Of a DNA stretch of 64,000 nt, positions 20,910-29,733 are shown one piece after another. The position numbers and the translations under genes were made by a program. Under the pieces are notes generated by a model. That model was given only the letters and a program-made list of their open reading frames with translations. It had not been told where the DNA came from and ran no database searches. Numbering within the stretch: the stretch's first letter is position 1; the number at the start of each line of letters is the position of its first letter. The DNA comes from Meira nashicola (taxonomy: Eukaryota; Basidiomycota; Exobasidiomycetes; Exobasidiales; Brachybasidiaceae), in assembly GCA_001600355.1 (NCBI GenBank), contig BCJU01000002.1, forward strand, positions 3,286,001-3,350,000. The letters run 5' to 3'.

Positions 20910-21779
20910 TTATTCAGCATCTTCGAAATCGGCACGAATTGGCTCTGAACGACGATAAGGTGTTTGTGAAGCTGGTCCGTTCTTAACAGTTTTGACGGCT
21001 TGACAGTTGGATGATGCACCTGGCTTGTGTCCAGCTGGTGTCTTTTTGTCGCCTTGGTGGAAAGTAGAGCCCTTGAAGACGGCTGGGAAGTGACCAGAGT
21101 TGGCATCACAATTATCGAATGATCCTTTAGCATAGCTACCTGGGTGGTTGAATTGACTTCCCATTTCATCCAAAGTGTGAGGGCAATAGTTTGTTGCGTT
21201 TGCACCGTAACAAGCACGAATAGAGAATTCAGTTGCGCTCATAAAGTTGGACCATTCTTTAAGTTGAGTCCATTGACCTTCTTGACCTTTCACGTTACGC
21301 GAGAAGACCAAACCACCGTGTGGGTTACCACGGCCATCAGCTCCATGAGGGTCTAATTCACCACCTTCATCTTTCTTCTTGATGTGAATAGAGGTAAAGT
21401 CACCATAACCGGTAACTTGAACGAAATCGTTTGTTTTGATGAAATGAGCACCCTTTAATGAACCGTCAGGGATCAAACGTGTACCATAACCACTCTTTGT
21501 GCAGTATGAAACGACCAAAGCTTCATCGTCACCGATCGAATCATGACCACCTGGAGGACCCCAAAGGCAGAAATCTTGAACGGAATTGATGAAAACGTTT
21601 TGACAAGGACTTGTTTGAGAAGAAGGCTTGTATTTAGCACATGAGTTTGTACCTGTTTGACCTTTTTCCCATTTGTCGGGCAAATTTGTGACTGAGAATG
21701 TTGGTTTATCTTGTGCTTGAACGACAGCTGTTGTTGCTGCCAAGACAATGGCAATTAAAGCGGAAGCTGAACGGAACAT
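20910..21779 (-). CDS. Secreted cysteine-containing protein, 'macrophage activating glycoprotein'-like family, paralog C
   Basis: 289 residues from ATG 21779. Signal peptide MFRSASALIAIVLAATTAVVQAQ. It has the same block order as paralogs A and B: FSVTNLPDKWEKGQTGTNSC, CQNVFINSVQDFCLWGPP, GTRLIPDGSLKGAHFIKT, DFVQVTGYGDFTSIH, GGELDPHGADGRGNPHGG, FMSATEFSIRACYGANAT. The C-terminus PYRRSEPIRADFEDAE is nearly that of paralog A. Codon choice is more regular (gtc, acc, ttg) than in A and B, which hints that C is the more strongly expressed copy; this is inference. Outermost of the tandem triplet. Confidence 0.88.
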   Translation of the reverse strand: MFRSASALIAIVLAATTAVVQAQDKPTFSVTNLPDKWEKGQTGTNSCAKYKPSSQTSPCQNVFINSVQDFCLWGPPGGHDSIGDDEALVVSYCTKSGYGTRLIPDGSLKGAHFIKTNDFVQVTGYGDFTSIHIKKKDEGGELDPHGADGRGNPHGGLVFSRNVKGQEGQWTQLKEWSNFMSATEFSIRACYGANATNYCPHTLDEMGSQFNHPGSYAKGSFDNCDANSGHFPAVFKGSTFHQGDKKTPAGHKPGASSNCQAVKTVKNGPASQTPYRRSEPIRADFEDAE

Positions 21780-23609
21780 GACGAAAGAAAAAAAGGAAGA
21801 AAATGGGGGAAGAAGTCGAAAAAAAAAATGGATTTATGTAAAGACCGAAAGGTGTTATTAACCTTTAACGTAAAACGAGACAGAAAGAGTGTTCTTGTTG
21901 GCGAAAGCCTGTGAGTAGTCGGGAAATCCGGAAGCGGGGAAAGGGGGAAACGAATTGGGGGGATAAGATGATGGTGATGAGAGTGGTTAGGAAAATTGGA
22001 TTGAATTATATTGTATTGAACAACCAATTGCTTTGTGAAGTACGCAGCATATATTCATTGTGTTACACTACACTAACATGACCAGTCTACATTCAGATAT
22101 GTGCACCTCTCTGGCCTCACAGCTTCACTCACGCACTAATTCAAAAAAAGAAACACTTAACCTGTCCGGCGGTATGTAGCAAAAGATCAAAGGCAAATGA
22201 CATCTGTCATGTTTTTTTACCATCGGTGAAGGAGCAGCCACACAAAAAGTACAATTTTCACCCGCAGGTGAAAGACATGTGTACATAGAAAAGAGAAATT
22301 TCGAAAGGAAGAGGTCCCCACCTCGTATGCACTACATAATTTTGCAGATGCTATTTCTACAAAAAAAGATTGCATTTGTGGTAATACCCATTATATGTAC
22401 GTACGTATTCATTCATGCAATCCCTTTTTTGAGTGCATATGCATCATTTCTGTCTTCGCATGTCCGAAGTGCACAACTTATGCGTTCATATCACTCTTTG
22501 CATCAATTCCCGCTTCTATTTCAGTCAATCAATCATGTACATAGACTATGGATCCTAATATGCGGGATTCCCCTGAGGGGCGCAACGCGAAGACAGGATC
22601 GGCCTTTTCATTTTATTTTTTAGCTAGACGCGTCTTTGAACAACAACAATAAGACTAACAACAGACAATCCGTTGCAGATGTGTCGCTGGTGCACACGCA
22701 TGGTAAAGTGTAGTCTGCATTCCACAAGACTTTTCTCCTTTGCTTCTTTAGGATATTTAGGCTTTATAAAGGAATCATGTCTACATTGAACAATTACCAA
22801 AGTTGGAATTACAAACATTTCTCAGGATTAATACTGAACATCTCCTTTGTTACATAACTTTTATGATAAATTGGCTTATGTATGTAGAGTACATCATGTG
22901 GGTAACGACGTAGAGAAGGAACAATTAATTCAAACCCCTGTCATACGGAGTGCAGCGCAGCCTATTTGATTGGGAAGGCCTGCCTGCCTGTGTGTACAAG
23001 TATTTTATGCTCTAGCGTATCTTCTGGCGCGTGGTATATCAACACTTATTACTCTAACAAGATCAAATTTATTATTTCGCGTTAGCTTAAAAAGTTGATG
23101 TTACTTAACGTCATTTAACTTTACACCAGAATTGATCGCTTGCAGATTGATTGATTGATTGATGTATGTATACAATGATGTTTCGGTGATTTCTTCACAC
23201 AAGGCAAGTCTGACAGTCTAAGATGATAGTCTATTTTTATATTTATGACAAATACCCTGTATGTATGTAGTGTATATGCATGTCACGGCGAATTCTTTAA
23301 GATTGATTGAGTTGCCCTGAATATTTCGGTTTGGTACGAATTATATCGTCTGGCCAAGAAAGGTTGCTAAAAGAGTGTGGTACTGCAGTGAAAAGATTTG
23401 TTGGTTATTTATTGTTTCTCTTTCTTTTCGTTCTTTCCCTTCTTCTCTCACCATCAACTACTCTTTTTATTTCAATTTTTCTTCTTTTGCCTGGTGCAAT
23501 CCTTTTGCTTAGACTTATCTTCTTCTTCTTTTCTTCTTCATTTTTGAACTGGTTTTCAAATACAAAAACATACTTATTTCTTTCTTTCTCCTCATTAAAA
23601 ATATTCATC
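21780..23609. other. Long intergenic region without recognisable gene
   Basis: About 1.8 kb between two divergent secreted genes. It contains short open frames (for example 22279-22623) with no homology or compositional support. It has several TGTATGTATG-like runs (near 23163 and 23265) and a GATTGATT repeat near 23148-23161. The last 200 bp before 23610 are a strongly CT-rich leader (TTTCTCTTTCTTTTCG and similar). Likely promoters of both flanking genes. Confidence 0.5.
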
Positions 23610-24944
23610 ATGGTTAAAAATATGCAAATCGAATCAAGACAACCTTCCGTTCAATCCGCCCAATCAAATCTTCGTCGTCGTAGTAATCGTGCAAGTTCTG
23701 CTTTAACAATGTTATTAGCCGTTCAAGCTTGTTCTTTAGGTACAGTTGTTTCTGCAAGACCTCCTCCTGGAATCGTGATTGGAAGAAGTGAATCAGGTTC
23801 ATTTCAATCTTCAAGTGCTGCTACAATTACAACTCCATTACCTTCATCTTCACCTTATCAATCAAACGAAGCAAAGTTAAAATATCGTCAAATTGCAGTA
23901 ACAGAAGACCTTTCATCATTATCATCATCACAACAACCTTCTATTACTGCAATTGCAAGAAGTATAGGAGAATTTCCAACCGTGACTTTATCTTCAAGTA
24001 GTGCAATTCAATCTGATTCTGAATCACCTGTTTTACTTCGACAAGCAGAACCAACAGCAAGTATCAGTTCAAGTTCAAGTGTTAGTATGGCAACAGTTAC
24101 TTCAACTTCTGCTGTTGCTTTTGATGTTCAACCAACTACTACAGAAACAACTGTTCAACCATCACAATCAACAATCACTCCAACGGATGATGGTCAAGAG
24201 AATAACAACATTCAAACACGAGACAATAACAGCTATGATGGTGATAGTGATGATTCAAACAGCGATCAAGGATCATCAAGTGAAAGTTGTTCTGAAGATG
24301 AAGATGATCGTCAGCACAGACAAGAAAACGTTCAAAGTTTCCCTGTTGCAAATGCTTTAGGTCAATTAGGATCAGCAGAAATACCTTTAAAACGTTATGT
24401 TGACGTTTATGATGCAGCTTTAGCTTCAAGATCTTTATACGATTTCATCGATACAATCAATACCAAAAGATCATGGTTTGATGATGCATTAACAGAACAA
24501 CCAAAAAAGATTCAAAAAGATGATAGTGCAATGTATTCGGTAATGAAAAGAATGATTGATTCTCATCAAAAACAAGTTGAAATTCATAAAAGATTATTGG
24601 ATCTCGTCAAAAGTAAAAGGCAAGAAGACGATGACACTGCATTTCCAATTGTTTCAAATTTAGCTTCTCCATTACAAGAAGAAAAAAGACGTGATACTCC
24701 TGCCATTCACAATCAATGGGATGAACATGAACATCAACGTATTTGTGCACCTCCAAATTCACCAAACCTTTCTGCAACTGTATCAAAACGTGAACAAGAT
24801 GAAAAACATCATCAACTTTTGGCTTCTGCAATGAGTGATTGGTCTTTCGTTTCAGGTTGGCTTTCGTCAAGATTACCAGTAGATTTGCATAAACAAGTCA
24901 TTGAAGCTTTACATGAACCTGCTTCACAATCACAGCACTTTTGA
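23610..24944 (+). CDS. Ser/Asp-rich secreted protein of unknown family
   Basis: 444 residues from ATG 23610. The open frame continues about 300 bp further upstream, but that part translates the CT-rich leader into Phe/Leu runs and is not believable as protein. After a basic N-terminal stretch (SNLRRRSNRASS) comes a hydrophobic segment (ALTMLLAVQACSLGTVVSA) ending before RPPPG, which reads as a long-n-region signal peptide. Residues about 60-235 are Ser/Thr/Gln-rich and low complexity. An acidic Asn/Asp/Ser patch follows (DGDSDDSNSDQGSSSESC). The C-terminal half is more ordered and helical, ending with SDWSFVSGWLSSRLPVDLHK. I recognise no domain. A cell-wall or extracellular role is inferred only from the signal peptide and composition. 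Confidence 0.7.
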   Translation: MVKNMQIESRQPSVQSAQSNLRRRSNRASSALTMLLAVQACSLGTVVSARPPPGIVIGRSESGSFQSSSAATITTPLPSSSPYQSNEAKLKYRQIAVTEDLSSLSSSQQPSITAIARSIGEFPTVTLSSSSAIQSDSESPVLLRQAEPTASISSSSSVSMATVTSTSAVAFDVQPTTTETTVQPSQSTITPTDDGQENNNIQTRDNNSYDGDSDDSNSDQGSSSESCSEDEDDRQHRQENVQSFPVANALGQLGSAEIPLKRYVDVYDAALASRSLYDFIDTINTKRSWFDDALTEQPKKIQKDDSAMYSVMKRMIDSHQKQVEIHKRLLDLVKSKRQEDDDTAFPIVSNLASPLQEEKRRDTPAIHNQWDEHEHQRICAPPNSPNLSATVSKREQDEKHHQLLASAMSDWSFVSGWLSSRLPVDLHKQVIEALHEPASQSQHF

Positions 24945-25452
24945 CGATCCTTCTTTTTCCATCCTTGCATCCATATCTAGATTTATACCATGAGTATGTA
25001 CTTTTATCAACTAATCAAATATATCTTTCAAACAGTCTCTTCCAAAGAAATAAATGAAGCAATTACCTGAATTGCATTGACAATTGTACGAACGAAAAAA
25101 CAGGAATTTCAAGTCTAGGTAGGTAGAAGGCTAAGAGAGGTATCGTTCTTCCAGAATCACGATCAAGGTGATGATGGGATAAAAGGCTAAGTGTATATAA
25201 AAAGGAAACGAAAGAGAAATGACAAGGAAAGAATGAAGGGAAATCCGATTTGATTCTTGTTTTGCATACCATTGACGAAATCAATCGTCAAGAAGTGAAA
25301 ATATCCTTGTGGGAAAAAAAAGAAGGCGAAAGTTGTGCTAATGCGATAGGTGACAATTTGTTGGACCCAAAAGGAAAGAACAAGGTAGGTGACGCTAGTT
25401 TTCGAAGGAGAAGTCTATCTTGATGTATTTTATATCCCACTTAAAAAAGTGT
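24945..25452. other. Intergenic region between convergent secreted genes
   Basis: 508 bp between the stops of two convergent genes. Only short featureless frames; nothing else seen. Confidence 0.5.
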
Positions 25453-25917
25453 TTAATTGGGAATGATACGAACGTGAGCGCCAGAAATTTCTCCGACGTC
25501 TAAACTTGCAAGAGCCTCGAAAGTACCTTGAGTCAAGTCAAATTGATGGTTTGCACATCCTTCGCAATAATCAACAACTTTGGCTTTAACCATTTTTCCA
25601 TTATGATGCAAATGAACTTCGTCACCGCATTTAGCTGGAGAAGAAGTTGGGACTGCAACGACGTGATCGTTACGGTTTGGTGTTGGGCCACCGCAAGCTG
25701 GTGCATTAAGTTGACCGCCACCGTACCATGTAAATTTGGCATCGGTTAATAAAGATTCACCGCGTTGTTTGTGATGCTTTTTTGGATTTCTTGCTTGAAT
25801 TTTACGTTCGAAATCACGAGAAGCAGGTGCGCTATTACGTGGTGAAAGATCTTCGGTTGCCAAAGAGGCTGAAACGCCAATGGCGAACAATGTGAGTGCG
25901 ATTGTTGAAAGACGCAT
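25453..25917 (-). CDS. Small secreted RlpA-like double-psi beta-barrel (expansin/barwin-related) protein
   Basis: 154 residues from ATG 25917; the open frame extends 30 codons upstream, but this start gives the signal peptide MRLSTIALTLFAIGVSASLA. A basic propeptide-like stretch follows (ARNPKKHHKQRGE). The C-terminal ~95 residues match the fungal RlpA-like DPBB fold: KFTWYGGGQLNAPACGG, VVAVPTSSPAKCGDEV, VKAKVVDYCEGCANHQFDLT, then GEISGAHVRIIPN. Such proteins are loosely annotated as expansin-like or riboflavin-aldehyde-forming-enzyme-like and may bind cell-wall polysaccharide. Four Cys in the domain could form two disulfides. No cellulose-binding domain is present. Catalysis is not implied. 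Confidence 0.82.
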   Translation of the reverse strand: MRLSTIALTLFAIGVSASLATEDLSPRNSAPASRDFERKIQARNPKKHHKQRGESLLTDAKFTWYGGGQLNAPACGGPTPNRNDHVVAVPTSSPAKCGDEVHLHHNGKMVKAKVVDYCEGCANHQFDLTQGTFEALASLDVGEISGAHVRIIPN

Positions 25918-27415
25918 TGTGTTGTGTTTAGTGAATGTGATGATTTTGTTTGCTAGAGAAACGATGCGATAAAATGCTGTTTGCTGGCGATTGGGGTCGA
26001 GCTTCAAAGTGTTTTTTTTGCTTTTTGAAATGGTTGTCGAAAATGAAGAAAGAGAGAGAAATCTTCAAATCACAGTCCTGCTCGCGAGTTTGAAGAAAAG
26101 GGAGAAAAAAACTTAAAAGAGAAAGTGGTGAGGGCGAAGTGATAAGATTGGATGGAAAGGTCAAATTGGATTATGATGATGACATGTTTTGAAGGGCTAA
26201 ATGGAAGGATATTTTCAACAGGGCGGGAGCCGTAGGACTATGTACGGCATCTCTCGGCGTTGATATGTACACGCAAGGTACATCTCAATTATTGCTTTTC
26301 GTTCTATGTATGCTCTAATTGGGAAGGGACCCAGTCAATCAGACTGAGCTAGCATTCAGGCTGTGTTGACGGCGCGGCATAATTAAAAAGCGGCGGAATA
26401 GCAGCGACGGCGGGCACTTTACATGCAACACTCATTCGGACAAAAGATTTAAAGCACGTATTTGGGTCAATTGTACAAGATGCAGCAAAGTGGAAGGGTA
26501 CTGAGAAAAAGAAAGATCTAAAGAATACTTCTGTCTCGATCAAAAAAGGACATGATTTTTTTCTCATATTATAGACAATCGAACAATGTGAGTGATATTC
26601 AGCCTACGTCTGTATATGATCATCATACATAAAAGGCATAATCGCAACAGGATCGGTTCAACATTTACGAACAAACCTCTTTCTTTTTAGTGTATAAAAT
26701 CGGCTGAACTTGGGCTGAAACGCCATTGACAAGGAAAAAAAGTGATGGAAAAGAATGAGCCTCTTTCCTTTGTAAAGTTGAGAAATCATGCAACTCTTTC
26801 CACGCTATCTAATGAAATGGGGTGTAGAAGTGCGTAATCTTGTACATTTGACAGCTTTTACGCCGCCGGCATTCTTTGTTATTGAAAGAGGGAGTAAAAT
26901 TCAAAGCTTAGTAGTCTATGTACTGCCCCTGTACGCGCACCCCCATTTTATCGCATGCGTTCATAATTACGAATTCCGTAGGTTTTGTTCCTTGATTTCG
27001 CGCTATACAGTAGTTCAAATTTTATTTACGCCGTTGCCTGCCTTATACGCGTTAAAAGATTTGAACTTCTTTTCAACTTACGGAGATTCTTGGCAGAACG
27101 CGTTTTATGCCCGCCTTGGCACGGATTGGGTTATAAAATGATACGTGAGGCAAATATCGTGGCGCATCGAAAGCGCGTGCAGCTGGAAGTGAACTTCAGC
27201 CTCGCGAAATGCATTACAATTTTACGTAAGCTTGATGGTAAGGAAAGTTAGCCAAGTAGTCACGTGAATCAATGTTACCTTTAGGCTATTCTTTGCATGA
27301 GAGAAAATATTCCGGTTCTTCCTTACACTAGCGGGTAATTGGAGGTTGTGATCACCATCTAAGTCGTGATCGGAAGTGCCACATTGCGCATATACGACAC
27401 AAAATTCCTCTAAAG
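25918..27415. other. Long intergenic region upstream of MRPL16
   Basis: About 1.5 kb separating the DPBB gene promoter from MRPL16. Open frames at 26349-26567 (minus) and 26788-27141 (plus) have no signal peptide, domain or family resemblance and are not called. A GC-richer patch with CGGCG strings lies near 26370-26415. No RNA gene or repeat was recognised. Confidence 0.5.
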
Positions 27416-28114
27416 ATGTTGTCAGCACTCACACAAAGCCTAGGGAAGCTCTCACTAAGAACAGCTTGTCCAGCTTCGTCAAACATCGGAGCATCTACTT
27501 CATCCAATTTCTCCCTTTTCCGTACTGGTAATGCTGCATCATCTCAAACACCTTCCGTTTGGCAACAACAACAACAAATGCGATTTAAATCTCAGCTAGC
27601 GCCAAGGAGGACGAAATACCGCAAAGCACATAAAGGAAGAGTTCCATTGGCTATTGGTGGATCTTTGAAAGGAACAACTTTGAACGATGGAATGTATGGA
27701 ATTCGTCTTTTGGAACCCGCAAGATTGTCAGCTAAACAATTACAATCTGCCGAGACAGCGTTAAAGAGAAAGCTAAAAGCAATCAAAGGAGCACAAGTAT
27801 TCTTGCGAGTATTTCCCGATATCCCTGTTTGCGTAAAAGGTAATGAAACACGTATGGGTAAAGGTAAAGGATCTTTTGAATTTTGGGCATGCAGAGCATC
27901 GATTGGAAAAGTGATTTTTGAAATTGGAGGACCGGTAGAAATTAGACCGGAAATTGCAAAAGAAGCATTAAAACTTGCAGCAGTAAAATTACCAGTTAAG
28001 AGCGAATTTATCACAAAAGAATCAGCACCAAGGTTAGGACAGATTGTTGAACATAGTATTCCGCCTGGATCAGCAGTTGGACATGGTGGTTCTGGAATCA
28101 TTACACCTGCTTAG
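27416..28114 (+). CDS. MRPL16: Mitochondrial large-subunit ribosomal protein uL16m
   Basis: 232 residues from ATG 27416, intronless. The first ~60 residues are Ser/Thr/Gln-rich with few acids, consistent with a mitochondrial presequence. The L16 domain follows ([74 protein letters not shown]). It is a core protein of the mitochondrial 50S subunit near the peptidyl transferase centre. Its stop lies 68 bp from the stop of the convergent first gene of the small secreted cluster, so the cluster starts directly at a housekeeping border. Confidence 0.94.
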   Translation: MLSALTQSLGKLSLRTACPASSNIGASTSSNFSLFRTGNAASSQTPSVWQQQQQMRFKSQLAPRRTKYRKAHKGRVPLAIGGSLKGTTLNDGMYGIRLLEPARLSAKQLQSAETALKRKLKAIKGAQVFLRVFPDIPVCVKGNETRMGKGKGSFEFWACRASIGKVIFEIGGPVEIRPEIAKEALKLAAVKLPVKSEFITKESAPRLGQIVEHSIPPGSAVGHGGSGIITPA

Positions 28115-28182
28115 CAAGTATTCAATATATTTGATATTGGATTTTGTATGAATAGATTTTATTTACACAGCAATCACGACAG

Positions 28183-28818
28183 CTACGACGAGCGAGTTTG
28201 AGCTTGAGCCTGAGCCATGGCGTCTTTCTGTCTTCTTCTCGCTTTTGATTCTTTTTGAATTCTTTTTCTCTTCTCTTGATATTCCAAGGCTCTTTGTTGA
28301 TCTTCTACAGGTACATCTCCGCCTTTCTTCATCTTTTGAAGTGTTTGTGCAATCTCTTGTCCTTTTTTGGATGCATGGCCGTCAAACTTGATTTTACGTT
28401 TGAGGTAATAAGTACGATTGTATATCTTTCTTTGTAATATTGCTTCCTCTTTTTTCTCTCCTTCCAACTTCTCAACGCTTCCTCTAGATTTTTGTTTCGA
28501 TTGTCTTTCAACCTCTCTACGTCGCTTTGCATATTCGGGATCGATACGTTTTCTTTCTCTACGTTTTGCAGTTTGTGCTGCATTATATATTTTACTCATT
28601 TCTTTTCTTCTCTTTTGATCTTTTGACATTCCTTCTTCAACGGGTGGCGGGAAATTCAAGTCGATATCAAGAACTTTTCTTTTTCTGTTTTCTGTGCTTG
28701 CTTTGGGTTGTAGAGATGTATTTTCCGTTGCAAGCCTGGTTGGTGAACTGGTTACCTCGAAGAGATGACAAAATATATTTGCAAAGACACAAACGCTCAG
28801 AATACGATAGAAGATCAT
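28183..28818 (-). CDS. Small secreted basic protein with DLN/EAR-like motif, cluster member E1
   Basis: 211 residues, ATG 28818. Signal peptide MIFYRILSVCVFANIFCHLFE, then a short polar linker with a dibasic site (ENRKRK, 44-48). The motif DIDLNFPPPVEE follows at residues 51-62, which fits the plant EAR consensus DLNxxP exactly. The body is extremely Lys/Arg-rich and helical (KRRERKRIDPEYAKRRREVE, about 85-104). A C-terminal module shared with E2-E4 and E6 reads RKIKFDGHASKKGQEIAQ ... GGDVPVEDQQRALEYQEKRK (about 140-185). There are no Cys in the mature part. I know no named family. Predicted path: secretion, then possibly import into plant nuclei through the basic segments, with TOPLESS binding through DLN. 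All of that is inference. Codon use is like the neighbours. It converges on MRPL16. Confidence 0.85.
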   Translation of the reverse strand: MIFYRILSVCVFANIFCHLFEVTSSPTRLATENTSLQPKASTENRKRKVLDIDLNFPPPVEEGMSKDQKRRKEMSKIYNAAQTAKRRERKRIDPEYAKRRREVERQSKQKSRGSVEKLEGEKKEEAILQRKIYNRTYYLKRKIKFDGHASKKGQEIAQTLQKMKKGGDVPVEDQQRALEYQEKRKRIQKESKARRRQKDAMAQAQAQTRSS

Positions 28819-28897
28819 GATGATACAAATCTAGAGTTAAGATATGAATTTATGGAAATCATTCATTTTTATAGATACTAGGACTCTTTCACCGTTC

Positions 28898-28908
28898 TTG
28901 CCCCGAAA
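28898..28908 (-). promoter_or_regulatory. Shared upstream element of the cluster, copy before E1
   Basis: TTTCGGGGCAA in gene direction, about 80 bp before the E1 ATG. The same or nearly the same string precedes E2, E3 and E4 at similar distance, so a common transcription factor site is inferred. It overlaps an AGGGG/CGGGG stress-element-like core. A TATAAAA string lies at 28867-28873, between it and the gene. Confidence 0.45.
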
Positions 28909-28950
28909 TGCAGTTGCGTTTGTGTGTTTATATGATAGCTATGTATACTT

Positions 28951-29517
28951 TTACGTAGGCTTATCTTGTTTTTCTGATTTTCGACTCTTGGCCTTTGCTT
29001 TAGATAATTTGCTTGACTTATTTTTCTTTTCACGAAAGTCAATAGCTCTTTGTCTATCTTGTGGAGTGACTTGTTTACCATCCCTTATTGCTTTTCTTAT
29101 AATTGCAATTTCTTCTTCTCTCTTACTACCATAACCGTTAAATTTTAACATACGTCGTAAATGAGCTTGACGGTTTCTAATTATTGTTTGTTCTTTGATC
29201 TCTTGCTTTTTCTCTTCTGTCAAATTCATCTTAAATTTTGTTTTCCATTTTAGATTAGACTTGTATAAAGATTCACGACGAGCTGTTGCGAAATCATGAT
29301 CTACTTTCATTCTCGCCCTTCGTTTAGCATCATATTTAGCCTGAGTTAAATTTCTTCTCTTTCTCTTTTGTTCTTTCGCATCAAGTTCATCATCTTCAAC
29401 CCGTGCTGGAAGATTTAAGTCTATATCAAGTCCTTTCTTATTGCTTTCAACAGGTTGTGTGTCCATAGCAATTGTTGAAAAGGTGAATGCACTGAGCAAT
29501 ATCCAAAGTAAAATCAT
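28951..29517 (-). CDS. Small secreted basic protein with DLN/EAR-like motif, cluster member E2
   Basis: 188 residues, ATG 29517. Short signal peptide MILLWILLSAFTFSTIAM. The motif LDIDLNLPARVEDDE (30-44) is the closest of the cluster to the DLN-box of plant C2H2 zinc-finger repressors, which typically reads DLNLPAPE followed by acids. A basic helical region follows (EQKRKRRNLTQAKYDAKRRA, 49-68) with a second basic stretch to residue 100. The shared module comes next (NLTEEKKQEIKEQ; RRMLKFNGYGSKREEEIAII; GKQVTPQDRQRAIDFREKK), and a Lys/Ser tail ends the protein. The ORF is complete with no intron. E1 is the nearest paralog by motif and module. Function as a host-directed repressor is inferred from motif and localisation signals only. 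Confidence 0.85.
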   Translation of the reverse strand: MILLWILLSAFTFSTIAMDTQPVESNKKGLDIDLNLPARVEDDELDAKEQKRKRRNLTQAKYDAKRRARMKVDHDFATARRESLYKSNLKWKTKFKMNLTEEKKQEIKEQTIIRNRQAHLRRMLKFNGYGSKREEEIAIIRKAIRDGKQVTPQDRQRAIDFREKKNKSSKLSKAKAKSRKSEKQDKPT

Positions 29518-29637
29518 TTATGCGTCTTTCACTGGATATAGAAGAGGTTATGAATGAATATGTTATGATGACGATATAGAGAATGAATTCAAATGACGAT
29601 ATAGTGAATGAATTCAAGAATAAATTAAAACATAAGC

Positions 29638-29648
29638 TTGCCCCGAGA
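29638..29648 (-). promoter_or_regulatory. Shared upstream element of the cluster, copy before E2
   Basis: TCTCGGGGCAA in gene direction, about 121 bp before the E2 ATG, in the short gap between E3's stop and E2. One base differs from the E1 and E3 copies. Confidence 0.4.
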
Positions 29649-29733
29649 GGGACCAGAATATTTATGCAGAGGCGGTGTAAAGAGTCTTTTTTCTAACAAT
29701 TTAAGTTTAAGAGGATGATGATCTAGGCGATTG

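Noticed and set aside
23307..23609. Upstream extension of the Ser-rich secreted protein
   Set aside because: It translates a CT-rich leader into Phe/Leu/Ser runs; the ATG at 23610 gives a better signal peptide.
26788..27141. Open frame of 117 codons upstream of MRPL16
   Set aside because: Composition and lack of any recognisable motif suggest chance; it overlaps another random frame.
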